Part shown: positions 43,027-53,000 of the stretch, in pieces
Position numbering within the stretch: the first letter of the stretch is position 1
Layout: each line of letters opens with the position of its first letter
Assembly (NCBI GenBank): GCA_965223835.1
Contig: CBDCXQ010000001.1
Coordinates: 1,302,001 to 1,366,000, forward strand
DNA: 64,000 bases
Direction of reading: 5' to 3'
Source: CAVYXZ01 sp965223835
GTDB taxonomy: Bacteria > Chloroflexota > Anaerolineae > Aggregatilineales > Phototrophicaceae
Notes under the pieces: generated by a model
Seen by the model: only the letters and a program-made list of their open reading frames with translations
Told to the model about the DNA's origin: nothing
The model's database searches: none
Program-made: the position numbers and the translations under genes

Positions 43027-43484
43027 TCGTTACGAGTCCAATATTTCAGGTGCGATTGTACCGCTTCAGCTTCCAGAAAGGGACCGATAACTTCAATTGG
43101 TGGCTGGCCTTTGCTTAAGATTTCCTGACATGTAACCGGTAAGACGCTACGACCGGTGATAGCGTACAGGTGTTCGGCAGAACAGGCATAAACAACTTTG
43201 CCGATGCCTGACCAGAAGATCGCGCCACTGCACATGGGGCAGGGTTCGGTGCTGGCGTAAAGGGTGCATTGGCGCAAGAAGTCATGATCATATTGTTGAC
43301 ATGCCAACCGCACTAGATTGGTCTCGGCATGGTTGGTGATGTCGTTAGCAGTGATGCACGTGTTTTCTGCCGTCAGCACGATCTGGTCTGCGTGGACCAG
43401 CACCGCACCAAACGGATGGTTGCCGTGAGCGACTGCCTCATCTGCGAGTCGGATGGCTTCGCGCAAAAATTTGTCATGGGCCAT
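43023..43484 (-). CDS. Nucleobase/nucleoside deaminase (guanine deaminase-like)
   Basis: 153 residues of the cytidine-deaminase fold. The zinc site is intact: NHAETN (His, catalytic Glu) and EPCPMCSGAI (two Cys). The sequence around HPFGAVLVHAD and NDITNHAETNLVR resembles short bacterial guanine deaminases more than TadA. It hydrolyses an exocyclic amine; the base is inferred from context with an 8-oxoguanine deaminase-like gene. The gene overlaps the downstream hydrolase by 4 nt and follows the NUDIX gene by 6 nt. Confidence 0.88.
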   Translation of the reverse strand: MAHDKFLREAIRLADEAVAHGNHPFGAVLVHADQIVLTAENTCITANDITNHAETNLVRLACQQYDHDFLRQCTLYASTEPCPMCSGAIFWSGIGKVVYACSAEHLYAITGRSVLPVTCQEILSKGQPPIEVIGPFLEAEAVQSHLKYWTRNE

Positions 43485-43490
43485 GTAATT

Positions 43491-44399
43491 TTAAACTCCG
43501 GGGTTGCCAGATAGGATAATGTCATTGTCGTCAGTTATGTCTTCATAGGCGACCATCCAGACGGCAGCTTGAGCATAAGAAGGTTGAACGTGTTCGACGT
43601 AATCCAGATCACGATCACTTAAGGGCGTGTTCAGGATGCTGGACCACTCAACGCCAGGCTTGAGCGCTTTTTCGCGGATGGTTGCTGCAAAGATAAACTC
43701 AATCACATCGCGGTTAACATCCTGCCAGATGCCGACCCAACGCAAGTGGGGGGTCACACCACAATGATGTTTCATGCGATTGGTGAGTTCGTTCCAGGGA
43801 GCATCCAGACCAGTACAACGGATTCGAGGCAGGATGCGACCATGCTGCCCTTCGATTGTAAGCACCCGTTGAAAGCGCTCGTCGCGAATGACTGCCACTG
43901 CCCGTACATCAAAGTGGGGAAAGCGGGGTTCTGGTTTGCCTCGTAGCAAATTTTGGACCCAGCGGAAGTTGAGCGTGCGACGCATCCGGCGGAGTTCTGC
44001 TGGTGACATGCTGATGATCGCCGGTTGGGGGTGGTTCGGTGACAGGGCTGCGGCTACTTGCTGACGGTTGAGCATTTTCGGCAAGGATGTTGGTGCGAAA
44101 TATTGATTGTCGCGTGTCTCGTCGGTGCGTGACTGGAGCTTACCCCCCAGCGGCCACCCGGCGAACAAGACATTCACGCGCTGGAATCCCGCCCAATAGT
44201 ACAGATTGACCGGGCGCTCCACCTGCGCGATGATGCCGGTTTCTTCGCGGACCTCACGGGCAGCGGCAGCGATGAGGGCTTCACCGGAATCGAGGCGGCC
44301 ACCGGGAAGATTCCAGACGTTAAGGTCATCGCGCTGTGATAGCAGTATCTTGCCGGCGTCGTCAATGACCGCACAGGCCACCCCCAACCGTAGACTCAT
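43491..44399 (-). CDS. NUDIX hydrolase with a second, degenerate C-terminal domain
   Basis: 302 residues. The N-terminal domain has a complete Nudix box, GGRLDSGEALIAAAAREVREETGI (Gly-x5-Glu-x7-Arg-Glu-x2-Glu-Glu). From about 165 a second region (FDVRAVAVIRDERFQRVLTIEG, EFIFAATI) looks like another Nudix fold that has lost its box. Nudix enzymes hydrolyse nucleoside diphosphate derivatives. Position between an 8-oxoguanine deaminase-like and a guanine deaminase-like gene suggests an oxidised purine nucleotide as substrate; this is inference. Confidence 0.87.
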   Translation of the reverse strand: MSLRLGVACAVIDDAGKILLSQRDDLNVWNLPGGRLDSGEALIAAAAREVREETGIIAQVERPVNLYYWAGFQRVNVLFAGWPLGGKLQSRTDETRDNQYFAPTSLPKMLNRQQVAAALSPNHPQPAIISMSPAELRRMRRTLNFRWVQNLLRGKPEPRFPHFDVRAVAVIRDERFQRVLTIEGQHGRILPRIRCTGLDAPWNELTNRMKHHCGVTPHLRWVGIWQDVNRDVIEFIFAATIREKALKPGVEWSSILNTPLSDRDLDYVEHVQPSYAQAAVWMVAYEDITDDNDIILSGNPGV

Positions 44400-44401
44400 C
44401 G

Positions 44402-45754
44402 CTAATCACCCCGAATAAGTTGCCGGGAAAGGCGATTGTGCTGTTCAACGAGTATCGGGACATCTACCGTCAGCAATTGCCCGTCGCTGATGACGACGCG
44501 ACCATTGATGACCGAATAATCAACGCGTGGTGGTAGACATAGTAAGAGCGCGGCTACCGGATCATGGTGCGCCCCGGCAAAGGCGATTTGATTAAGATCG
44601 AAGGCAATGAAGTCGGCAGCCATACCGGGCGCCAGCATCCCGACATCATCCCGGCCTAATACCGAGGCACTGCCGCGAGTTGCCATGTGGAGTGCTTCGT
44701 AGACGGTCAACTGGGCGGGATTCTCGGTGATGCGCTGCAATAACATCGCTTGCCGGGCTTCGTTGAGCAAGTTGCCGGTGTCATTCGATGCTGAGCCATC
44801 TACGCCGAGGCCGACTTTAACCTGGGCATCCAGCATTTGGCGAATGGGGGCGATGCCCGATGCCAACCGCATATTCGAAGCCGGACAATGACAGACACCG
44901 GTTCCGGTGCGGGCGAATAGGTTGATTTCGGCCTCATTGAGTTTAACACAATGGGCGTGCCAGACATCACCGCCAACCCAGCCGACGGATTCAGCATAGT
45001 CACCGGGGCGCTGTTGGAACATCTGCTGGCTGAACGTGATATCTTTTTCGTTCTCGGCGAGATGGGTGTGGAGGTGAACCCCATAACTCCGAGCTAAATT
45101 TGCGGCTTCACGCATTAGATCGGGCGTGACGGTGAACGGTGAGCAGGGTGCGACGACCACGCGCAGCATGGAAAGGCGCTCAGCATCATGATATTGCTCA
45201 ATCGCACGGCGGGTTTCGCGCAAAATGGTCGCTTCATCTTCAACGACATGGTCTGGGGGTAAGCCGCCTTTGCTTTCACCCAGGCTCATCGAGCCACGGG
45301 CGGCATGAAAACGAATGCCGATCTCCTTGGCGGCGCGAATCTCATCATCAAGTGTGACATCGTTGGGATAGATATACAGATGATCGCTGGACGTGGTGCA
45401 GCCGGAGAGCATCAGTTCGGCCATTGCCAGCTTAGCGCTGGTATAAACGGCGTCCCCGGTCAACCGACTCCAGATGGGGTAGAGCGTGGTCAGCCAGTCG
45501 AATAATTCATTGTTCTGCGCGAAGACGCGGGTGAGCGATTGGAACATGTGATGGTGGGTATTTATCAAACCCGGTATGACGACATGATCGGTCAAATCCA
45601 GCACCGTATCCGCCGTTTGCGCAGGCATCGACTCCAGCTTTCCAACAGCTTCAATGGCGTTATTGCGGACGAAAATCGCCGCATTATGAATTTCGGTGTG
45701 CTGGTCGTCCATCGTCGCCAGGGTATGAATATTTTTTGCGAGGAGCGTCGACAT
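44402..45754 (-). CDS. Amidohydrolase, 8-oxoguanine deaminase/SsnA-like
   Basis: 450 residues of the ATZ/TRZ-type amidohydrolase branch. Metal ligands: INTHHHMFQSLTR (His-x-His), HTHLAEN, the mid-barrel His in WHAHCVKL, and VGLGVDGSASND (Asp). VVVAPCSPFTVTPDLM and the His-Met-Phe-Gln loop are close to 8-oxoguanine deaminases. It would convert 8-oxoguanine to urate, or deaminate a related purine or pterin. It is the first gene of the four-gene operon and lies 2 nt from the NUDIX gene. No clear promoter was found in 45755-45901 on this strand. Confidence 0.86.
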   Translation of the reverse strand: MSTLLAKNIHTLATMDDQHTEIHNAAIFVRNNAIEAVGKLESMPAQTADTVLDLTDHVVIPGLINTHHHMFQSLTRVFAQNNELFDWLTTLYPIWSRLTGDAVYTSAKLAMAELMLSGCTTSSDHLYIYPNDVTLDDEIRAAKEIGIRFHAARGSMSLGESKGGLPPDHVVEDEATILRETRRAIEQYHDAERLSMLRVVVAPCSPFTVTPDLMREAANLARSYGVHLHTHLAENEKDITFSQQMFQQRPGDYAESVGWVGGDVWHAHCVKLNEAEINLFARTGTGVCHCPASNMRLASGIAPIRQMLDAQVKVGLGVDGSASNDTGNLLNEARQAMLLQRITENPAQLTVYEALHMATRGSASVLGRDDVGMLAPGMAADFIAFDLNQIAFAGAHHDPVAALLLCLPPRVDYSVINGRVVISDGQLLTVDVPILVEQHNRLSRQLIRGD

Positions 45755-45868
45755 TAATCAGGCCTTATTCGTCTTGAAAAGCACGCGAGAAACAGGTGAA
45801 TATTTGATTTCTCAAACCGTAATCACCGTGCAATCAGTGTAGCCTGATCGTGGAGGTGGGACAAATCA

Positions 45869-45877
45869 TGCTATACT
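45869..45877 (+). promoter_or_regulatory. Extended -10 promoter of the second Uma2 gene
   Basis: TGC TATACT (TG 45869-45870, hexamer 45872-45877), about 24 nt before the ATG at 45902. Confidence 0.5.
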
Positions 45878-45901
45878 CAGATTGATTCAGGTGAGGTGAC
45901 A

Positions 45902-46462
45902 ATGGTCGTTCAAGATCGCATTTATACCGCCACAGAATTCTGGGAAGTGGTCCAAGAAACCGCTGATGACGCACGGCTTGAATTGGTTGAGGGGATGATT
46001 ATCGAGATGCCACCGTCCAGACCCATCAACACCATTATTGCCGGGCGCATTCTCGCGTTTGTATTCAACTTTGTTGAAGCAAATGATCTGGGTTATGTCA
46101 GCGGCGCTGATGGCGGTTACACGCTGTCACCGGCGAATGTCCGCATTCCTGATGTTGCTTTTATCTCCAAATCCCGTCTGCCTGAGATACCGGATGAATT
46201 TCAGGGGGCACCTGATCTCGTCTTTGAGGTTATCTCGCCCAGTGAAAGTGCTCGAAAGGTCAATGACAAGACGCAACTTTATTTATCCAGCGGGGCACGG
46301 ATGGTCGTCAATGTGTATCCCGAAAGTCGGGTCATTGAAGTCTGGCAAAGTACCGGTGATGGTGGGATGCAGGTTCATACCCTGACGATTGACGATGTTT
46401 TTGATGGTGGCGATGTGCTGCCAGGTTTTAAGCTACCTGTGAAGAAAATTTTCCCCAATTAG
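45902..46462 (+). CDS. Uma2-family (DUF820) endonuclease-like protein, second copy
   Basis: 186 residues with the same core as the copy at 41163: LELVEGMIIEMPPS, VRIPDVAFIS, PDLVFEVISPSES (Asp, Glu; the Lys of Glu-x-Lys is replaced by Ser) and C-terminal GGDVLPGFKLPVKKIFPN. ATG 45902 has GAGG 5 nt upstream and is preferred to GTG 45896. The two copies are diverged paralogues rather than a recent duplication. Confidence 0.85.
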   Translation: MVVQDRIYTATEFWEVVQETADDARLELVEGMIIEMPPSRPINTIIAGRILAFVFNFVEANDLGYVSGADGGYTLSPANVRIPDVAFISKSRLPEIPDEFQGAPDLVFEVISPSESARKVNDKTQLYLSSGARMVVNVYPESRVIEVWQSTGDGGMQVHTLTIDDVFDGGDVLPGFKLPVKKIFPN

Positions 46463-46475
46463 ACACTCACAAACT

Positions 46476-47105
46476 ATGCAGGTTAATCAAGTTATTTCTT
46501 TTGTGAAGCGGATTCTGGTGATTGTGAACTGGATACTGCTGGTATGTGCGGCTAGCATTACGCTGCTGGCGGCAGGATTTTTTATTGCGAAGTGGTTCTT
46601 TGGTTGGAATAGTCCGCGCACACTGTACTGGATTTCGCTGTATCAACCTCTTGATATGGTTGCGGCAGTGCTTGTTATGTTGCCAGTGATCGGTGTGTAT
46701 CTGTTGGTCGTGATACTACTCTTCAGGCGACCCACTTATGAACGGCAGCAGACGATTGCTGGCGCAAATGTCGTCTTTGCTGTTGTGACGTTTGCGCTCG
46801 TATGTGGCAGTCAATATTCAATATTAGTTCACACGGGCATACTGGGGTATCGGGAGCATCTGGAGACCGTGCGTCTGACCGATCATGTCTACCATTTGCA
46901 CTATTACGGATACGATGAGCGCTATACATATCGGTATGGGGTATATGAATGTGATAGCCTCGATATTCTCTGTCAGCAGATATATTCGGTTTTTCGCACA
47001 ACCGGCGGTATCGAGCCTGATGTTGAGGTCATTCATCTGTTAATTGTAGAAAATGCAATTGCTCTGGAAATTAATGGCGAAACAGTACACATTCCAGAGC
47101 AATAG
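46476..47105 (+). CDS. Three-helix membrane protein, function unknown
   Basis: 209 residues. Hydrophobic helices at about 10-42, 58-84 and 94-113, then an extracytoplasmic domain of about 95 residues rich in Tyr, His and Asp (VYHLHYYGYDERYTYRYGVYECDSLDILC) with two Cys that could pair. I recognise no family. It starts 13 nt after the Uma2 stop and is probably co-transcribed. Codon use is more AT-leaning than most neighbours. Confidence 0.65.
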   Translation: MQVNQVISFVKRILVIVNWILLVCAASITLLAAGFFIAKWFFGWNSPRTLYWISLYQPLDMVAAVLVMLPVIGVYLLVVILLFRRPTYERQQTIAGANVVFAVVTFALVCGSQYSILVHTGILGYREHLETVRLTDHVYHLHYYGYDERYTYRYGVYECDSLDILCQQIYSVFRTTGGIEPDVEVIHLLIVENAIALEINGETVHIPEQ

Positions 47106-47116
47106 AGTTCGACTAT

Positions 47117-47755
47117 TTATTTGTGTCCGTTGGCCTGGGCGATTTGTTTCGCTTGTGGCCCGACGAGGATGTCATCAATCAGGCCGTATTCAACCGCCTG
47201 CTTGGGCGTGAGGAAGATGTCGCGGTCCATATCGCGTTCCAGCGTGTCGCGGTCCTGACCAGTATGTTTGACGAAGATTTGCAGGACATCTTCTTTCAGG
47301 CGTTGAAATTCGTTCACAGCGATTTGCATGTCTGTCACCTGACCCTGCGTACCGGCTGATGGTTGGTGCATGTGGATCGTCGCGTGGGGGAGGGCATAAC
47401 GCATTCCGGCCTCACCACCGGCGAGTAACACGGTGCCAAAACTGGCAGCGCGACCGACAGCGGTGGTGCTCACAGGGGCGTTGACCTGCTGCATGGCATC
47501 ATACATCGCCAGCCCGGCATAAACCTCACCGCCGGGGGAATTGATGTACAGTGAAATGGGACGTTCCGAATCTTCGCGGTCTAGGAACAACATCTGCGCC
47601 ACGATCAGATTGGCGGTTTGTTCGCTGACCTGCGTGCCGAGCATGACAATGCGTTCTTTGAGCAGCAGCGAGTAAATATCATAGGCACGCTCACCACGAC
47701 TGCTTTGTTCGACAACCATCGGCACCACACTGCCGAGCGGAAATGATGACATCAT
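47117..47755 (-). CDS. clpP: ATP-dependent Clp protease proteolytic subunit
   Basis: 212 residues. The serine-protease tetradecamer subunit that works with ClpX or ClpC. Catalytic Ser in VGRAASFGTVLLAGG (near 103), His in IHMHQPSAG (near 128), and Asp in LERDMDRDIFLTPKQAVEYG. The Ser motif is GRAASFG rather than the common GQAASMG, a mild variant. ATG 47755 has AAGGAG 5 nt upstream. ClpX is not adjacent, and no tig gene precedes it. Confidence 0.96.
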   Translation of the reverse strand: MMSSFPLGSVVPMVVEQSSRGERAYDIYSLLLKERIVMLGTQVSEQTANLIVAQMLFLDREDSERPISLYINSPGGEVYAGLAMYDAMQQVNAPVSTTAVGRAASFGTVLLAGGEAGMRYALPHATIHMHQPSAGTQGQVTDMQIAVNEFQRLKEDVLQIFVKHTGQDRDTLERDMDRDIFLTPKQAVEYGLIDDILVGPQAKQIAQANGHK

Positions 47756-47784
47756 GAATACTCCTTAACGATAAAATATTCAAC

Positions 47785-47815
47785 GCAAAGATTACAAAGG
47801 GGCAAAGACGCAAAG
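47785..47815. repeat. Short GCAAAG-type repeat cluster
   Basis: GCAAAG occurs at 47785, 47802 and 47810, with ACAAAG at 47794, a spacing of 8-9 bases, in the gap between clpP and the transposase-like gene. It looks like a degenerate short tandem repeat. One inverted CTTTGC lies beyond the other end of the transposase region (near 48791), too short to call a terminal repeat. Confidence 0.4.
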
Positions 47816-47822
47816 CAAAAAT

Positions 47823-48728
47823 TTATGCCACGACAAACAGCGGATAATCGGGCAGGAAGTCATACTCAGGCACGGGCGCAATCCAACGCATATGCGGCAG
47901 GTTATCCTGGTCCGATTCAGCGCGGATATAGAGGTTGCTCACAGCATCCACGACGGCAGCATCTTCTTGTCGCAGTCGGAAATTGTGCTGATGTTCCCAG
48001 ACGGCATCCACCAATTCCGTTTCAACCGCGCTGCGAGCACCCCAAAAATCGTCGCTTATAACGGCCTGCGGGTCAGGCAACCCGCGCTGGCGTAAGCGCC
48101 GCAACAACTGCTGCCAGACCATCTCATCTATTTCAGCCACCAGTTCGTGCCCCAACAAACGCAAACTGCCAGCCGCGTCAACGCCAAAGACGAGTGCAAA
48201 TTGCCGCCACTGAGAATGATTGTGCTGGTCAACATCGACCACATCCAGCAGTAAGTATGGATAATCTATCCGCAGGGGGCTATTGTGGGCGTTGTGCACT
48301 GCATCATCAAGCCGCTGCGCAATATCGGCGAGGTCGTGGTTGTGCAGTGGGGTGGCTGTCAATGATTGGAGTTCCGTTGAAACTTGAGCAAAATTGGTGC
48401 CTTCGATGTAGGCTGTTTGGGCGAGTCTCAGCAAGTGTTGGGTGGTGATGTTATCCAGGAAATGGGGATAATAGCTACCTTTGCGTAGTTTTGGGATGTG
48501 CAGCTCGATCTCACCGACGGGCGTTGACCACGTGCTTTGTCGATAGCCGTTGCGGTAGGCGCGGCGGGCCGGATTCCGTTCGTAATGAGCGGCATCCAAT
48601 ATACGGCTGACTTCGGATTCCATAATGGCCTGGGTCAGTGTTTGTAAAGCTTCCCGCAAATAGCGACGGCTGATTGATAAATCACGTGCTTCCAGATAAT
48701 CGACAAGCGCCTCAGTTGGTGTTGGCAT
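47823..48728 (-). mobile_element. IS256-family (mutator-type) transposase-like gene, C-terminally shortened
   Basis: 301 residues. Family features: RNGYRQSTWSTPVGEIELHIPKLRKGSYYPHFL at the N-terminus, a first acidic strand YLLLDVVDVDQ, FGVDAAGSLRLLGHELV, and VISDDFWGARSAV for the second Asp block. The protein stops about 100 residues short of a normal IS256 transposase, before the region that holds the third acidic residue. ATG 48728 has AAAGGGG 6 nt upstream; the frame is open to 48779. No convincing terminal inverted repeats or target duplication were found, so it is probably a remnant or a domesticated gene. Confidence 0.75.
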
Positions 48729-48913
48729 CAGCAACCCCTTTCTGCCTCTATTGAACACCATGAGGGGCCTGAAATTCAAGTTTTTACACCACTTTGCAAA
48801 AGAAGCCGGTCAGCCTAATCTGTTCAGGCTTGTTTCGGACGGGCGACACAAGAGTCACACCCTACCTTTAAATTGATGCTTGAATAATTACCGGATTCCA
48901 GCCTTTTTGCCCG

Positions 48914-49798
48914 TTACTTTGTTTCAGCGATTCCCCAGGCGGCTTTGACGGTATTTTGCAGCAACATGGTGATGGTCATGGGGCCAACGCCGCCCGGCAC
49001 TTTGCTAATCGCGCTGACGATTTCGCTGGCCTCAGCAAAATCAACGTCGCCGACCCACCGGTAGCCCCGTTTAGCGCTGGGGTCGTCCACGCGATTGGTG
49101 CCGACATCAACCACGACTGCACCCGGTTTAAGCCAATCGCCTTTGACATATTCCGGCTGACCAATTGCCGCAATGACTATATCGGCCTGGCGTACAATAT
49201 CCGGCATGTTGCGGGTGCGGCTGTGACAGATCGTAACCGTCGCATTGGCTTTTTGCAGCAGCATCGCCACCGGCAGGCCCACAATATTGCTGCGCCCAAT
49301 GACGACCGCATTGGCACCACTAATCTGCGTACCGACTTCTTCGAGTAGCACCATACAACCGGTGGGCGTGGCCGGGGTGAAAGTGGGTTCACGACCTTTC
49401 ATCGCCAGTTTCCCAATGTTGATGGGGTGAAAACCGTCGACGTCTTTTTCCAGACTCACGAGCGTCAGGGCGCGTTCTTCGTCGATCTGCGCGGGCAACG
49501 GTAACTGAACCAGAATGCCATGAATGTGGGGATCATCGTTCAATTCTGTGATCGCTGCTTCAATATCGGCCTGGGTGCTATCGGCGTTCATTTCATGCGT
49601 CGTTGAGGTGATGCCGACAGCATCGCACGCGCGCCGTTTCATCCGTACATATTGGGCTGATGCAGGGTCGTCCCCGGCCAGGACAGCGCCAAGTCCGGGT
49701 GCATAGCCAAATTGTGCCTGAAAACGGGCTGCGTCCGCCGCGATGTCTGCCCGCATCCGGTCCGCTACCGCTTTGCCATCAATGATTGTCGCTGTCAT
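48914..49798 (-). CDS. folD: Bifunctional methylenetetrahydrofolate dehydrogenase/cyclohydrolase
   Basis: 294 residues. Interconverts 5,10-methylene- and 10-formyl-tetrahydrofolate, the donor used by Fmt. Catalytic Tyr and Lys in YVRMK, HGILVQLPLP, EKDVDGFHPIN, the dinucleotide-binding GRSNIVGLPVA, and C-terminal KVPGGVGPMT. Full length. About 185 nt separate it from the transposase-like gene; that gap holds no gene I can support. Confidence 0.97.
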   Translation of the reverse strand: MTATIIDGKAVADRMRADIAADAARFQAQFGYAPGLGAVLAGDDPASAQYVRMKRRACDAVGITSTTHEMNADSTQADIEAAITELNDDPHIHGILVQLPLPAQIDEERALTLVSLEKDVDGFHPINIGKLAMKGREPTFTPATPTGCMVLLEEVGTQISGANAVVIGRSNIVGLPVAMLLQKANATVTICHSRTRNMPDIVRQADIVIAAIGQPEYVKGDWLKPGAVVVDVGTNRVDDPSAKRGYRWVGDVDFAEASEIVSAISKVPGGVGPMTITMLLQNTVKAAWGIAETK

Positions 49799-49989
49799 CG
49801 TTTACGCCCCCATCGCCTATTTTCAAACTGGAGTAAGCATAATATATTTAGAATGCATTCGACAGCCTGGAATAATTGTCTACGCATTCAAACAACTCGC
49901 GGACAAAATTAAACTCACAGCGGTGAATTGTCCAGTAGTATAAGTATGAGGAAACATAGGTTTTCATCGACAATAACCCAAAGCATTGA

Positions 49990-50007
49990 CCAATCACTGG
50001 TGATTGG
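49990..50007. promoter_or_regulatory. Perfect palindrome upstream of the pilin-adhesin gene
   Basis: CCAATCAC-TG-GTGATTGG, eight perfect base pairs around a two-base centre, ending 16 nt before the ATG at 50024 and just 5' of the AGGGGG ribosome-binding region. It could be a repressor operator or an RNA hairpin limiting translation. The rest of the 225-nt gap (49799-50023) is AT-rich; TATAAG at 49939 may be a -10. Confidence 0.45.
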
Positions 50008-50023
50008 ATAAGGGGGCTACAAC

Positions 50024-53000
50024 ATGTTTCTGAAGAAACTCAGGAAAAAATTTCGACAGGATGCCCGGTCAGGTCAGGCGCTGACGGAATACGCGCTGAT
50101 TCTGGTGATGGTCGCGGTGCTGTTCGGTGTGACGCTGGCGGCGACTGGCCCAGCCATCGGTAACGTCTTCAGCAATGCGGTCTATAATCTGATCGGTGGA
50201 CGACCTGAGGATGTTGAGCGGCTGGACGACCCCAGTGATGGGCGTGGCCGTAGTTCGGCGTTTTGGGCAACCGTCTCATGGCTGGCAACCAATCCGCCTG
50301 AAGAGCGGGCCGGGGGCTTGAACACGCCGCTGCCACCCCCACCAACGGCGACCGAAGGCCCAACGCCCACCCCCTCACCCATTACCCCCTCGCCCTTGCC
50401 GCCAGATACGGCTACGGTGCCGCCCACGGCGACGCCGCGTGACCGGCAACATGTTGCGCCCTGGCTAGATCGCATCAATAATCCCGAATGGTGGCGGGTC
50501 GATAACAGTGTCTGGGTCGGTACCGATCAATGGATTGGCGATTATTACCCCAATACTGCACTGAGTGGTGACCCGGCGCTGACGTTGAGCCACCAGGAAC
50601 TGAATTTACCACCAATAGAATGGCAGAACATTGACTTCTTGTGGCCCAACAACACGGGTCCGATTGAGAGCGGATTTGTCACCGACAACTTTTCGGTGTC
50701 GTGGACCCGCCAGCTTTACAACGATTCCCCACAGCCGGTCGAAGTGCAGTTTACCCTCACGACCGGGGGCGTAAACGCCAATTCTGGCGGGCGGCTCTGG
50801 TTATATGAGCGGGACGGTGGTACTGCCCCTGCTGATGGCTGCTCTTCAGTTGCAATGGGAGGTAGCCCCAACAGTAATAACGACGATGTTTATGGAGATG
50901 GTCAATCGCCCGCCGGTAGCCCCACCAACTGTCTGGTTATCGATGGCTGGCGGAATAATCGGGACACGTTCACCGTTACCCGAACCTTGCAACCGGGCAC
51001 GTTTTACCTGGTCCAACTGGATTTCTATAAAGGGTCAGGTGAAACCAGTGTTTCGCTGGACATTGCCGGGACCACCGGCAAGAACTTTGATGATGATACG
51101 ATTCCCGCCGGCGGTGTGCCGGAATGTTCCTGGTTCCGGTCGGATACAGTGCGTTCCAATTCGACTTCGTTCATCTGGGAAGAGGCCCGGGTTGGTGAGT
51201 TCCCACAGAATCAGATTTGTTATCTGGAACTGCGGGGCTGGGTCAACGTGTTGCCCCTTGCCAATCCGCAGTTAATTTTCTGGGATGTCTGGGATCTGGG
51301 TAGCACCAACACTGAAGTCTGGCTGGAAGTCGGTGAGTATAATGCTGATCCCGCCAGCCGCACCTGGCAACAGATTCCCCTGAATCGTGGTGGTACGACC
51401 AACTATGCCTGGACGCGCAATATTGTTAACCTTGCACCCTATGTCAGCGGTTACCAAAATGTCGCCCTGCGTTTCGCGATGCGGGATACCGGGGGCAGCA
51501 GCAACCGGCGCTGGTATGTTGACGATATTGAACTGCGTGATTTTGGTACGCAAACCTTTGGCATTTGCACCGGCAGCGCATTGGCCGATTGTGCCGGTAC
51601 CGGCTACTTCGATATGGAAAATACGACCGCCGTCTTTGGCAACGCGGCGCAAGGTATCGACCCGCAATTTGTGACGACCGGGCGCTGGACCTTAACCAGT
51701 AATAACGCACGGGATGTCCTGGCGCTGGACAGCGGTGTCCCGCAGGTTAACTTCGAAGGCGGTGACCGGATCCATGCCATTGAGTTGAATGGTCTCGTGG
51801 ATGTAACTGGCAGCGTGCCCGACTTTGAAAATGATGATGGTGCACCCGTTTTGACGTTTAATCACGCCTATTCGATTGAACATGGTGTTCGGCTTGAGGT
51901 GCAATGGACCCGTGATACACCGGACGCCACGCCTGATAATTGGCAAGTCGTAGAAACCATCCGCAATAACCCGCTGTTTTCGGGTACGACCATGAGCCAG
52001 GGTGGCACCGTTGGTACTATTCTGTTGACTGGTATTCCCAACTTTGATACACAACCCTTCCGCCTGCGCTGGGCGATCTACGTTAATCAGTTCGCTGGTG
52101 AGTCCGGCGGGTGGCAGATTGATGACGTGATTATCCACCGCTTCGACGCGCCGCGCTTTAGCGATTATCCGTTCCTGGATACGGCGCAGGGTGACTTGAG
52201 CAACTGGTTAGCCGAAGGTACCTGGGGGCAAACCGGTGATACTAATCACACCCCCAATCTGTTCGCCGGTTCAGGCCGATCATTCACTGATAGTCCACTG
52301 GGTAATTATTCCAGTGGGACCAATTCCTCGCTGATCTTGCGCAATCCGATTGACCTGAACAATGACACGCCAGAAAACCTGTCGGTTGATGATACGAGCA
52401 ACGTGCAGTCTGGCCCGGCAACGAACCCGGTGCTCTCATTCTGGCACTGGCGCAATATCCGTAGCAATCATGAAATCTATCTGGAATGGTCCAACAATCG
52501 TGGGCTAACCTGGAATGTCATCTGGGACTTTGTTCCCGGGTGGGTAAACAGCAATATGATCAACAATCTGAATGATCAGCGAGCCTGGGAGTATGTCGAG
52601 GTTGACTTTAGTGACATTCAGGCCAATATTGCGACCGATGGTGCTGACTTGACTGATGATGACATCATCATCCGCTTCCGGTTGGACACTCGCGGTAGCG
52701 GTACAGATGAAGGCATTTATATTGACGACATCCGTATTGAAGATCGGACTGAATCATCGCATAAGCTGTGGAATCCTCTGGTAAATGATCCAACCTATGG
52801 CACAGGCAATGGCGCGATCTACACTGATGATATTGACAGTGGCAACTACCAGGAGCGGTGGATTGTTGGTGGCGATTGGACCGACATTGAAGAAGAACAA
52901 CATAGTGGCCTGCTGTCACTCCATGAAAGTCCGCCCAGTTCAAATGGCAGTACTCGGAATACCCGAGGTAATACCTACAACGTCCTGGAGTTGGAGGATA

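Noticed and set aside
47785..48800. GCAAAG/CTTTGC as terminal inverted repeats of an insertion sequence
   Set aside because: Only six bases match, the flanks differ and no target duplication is visible.
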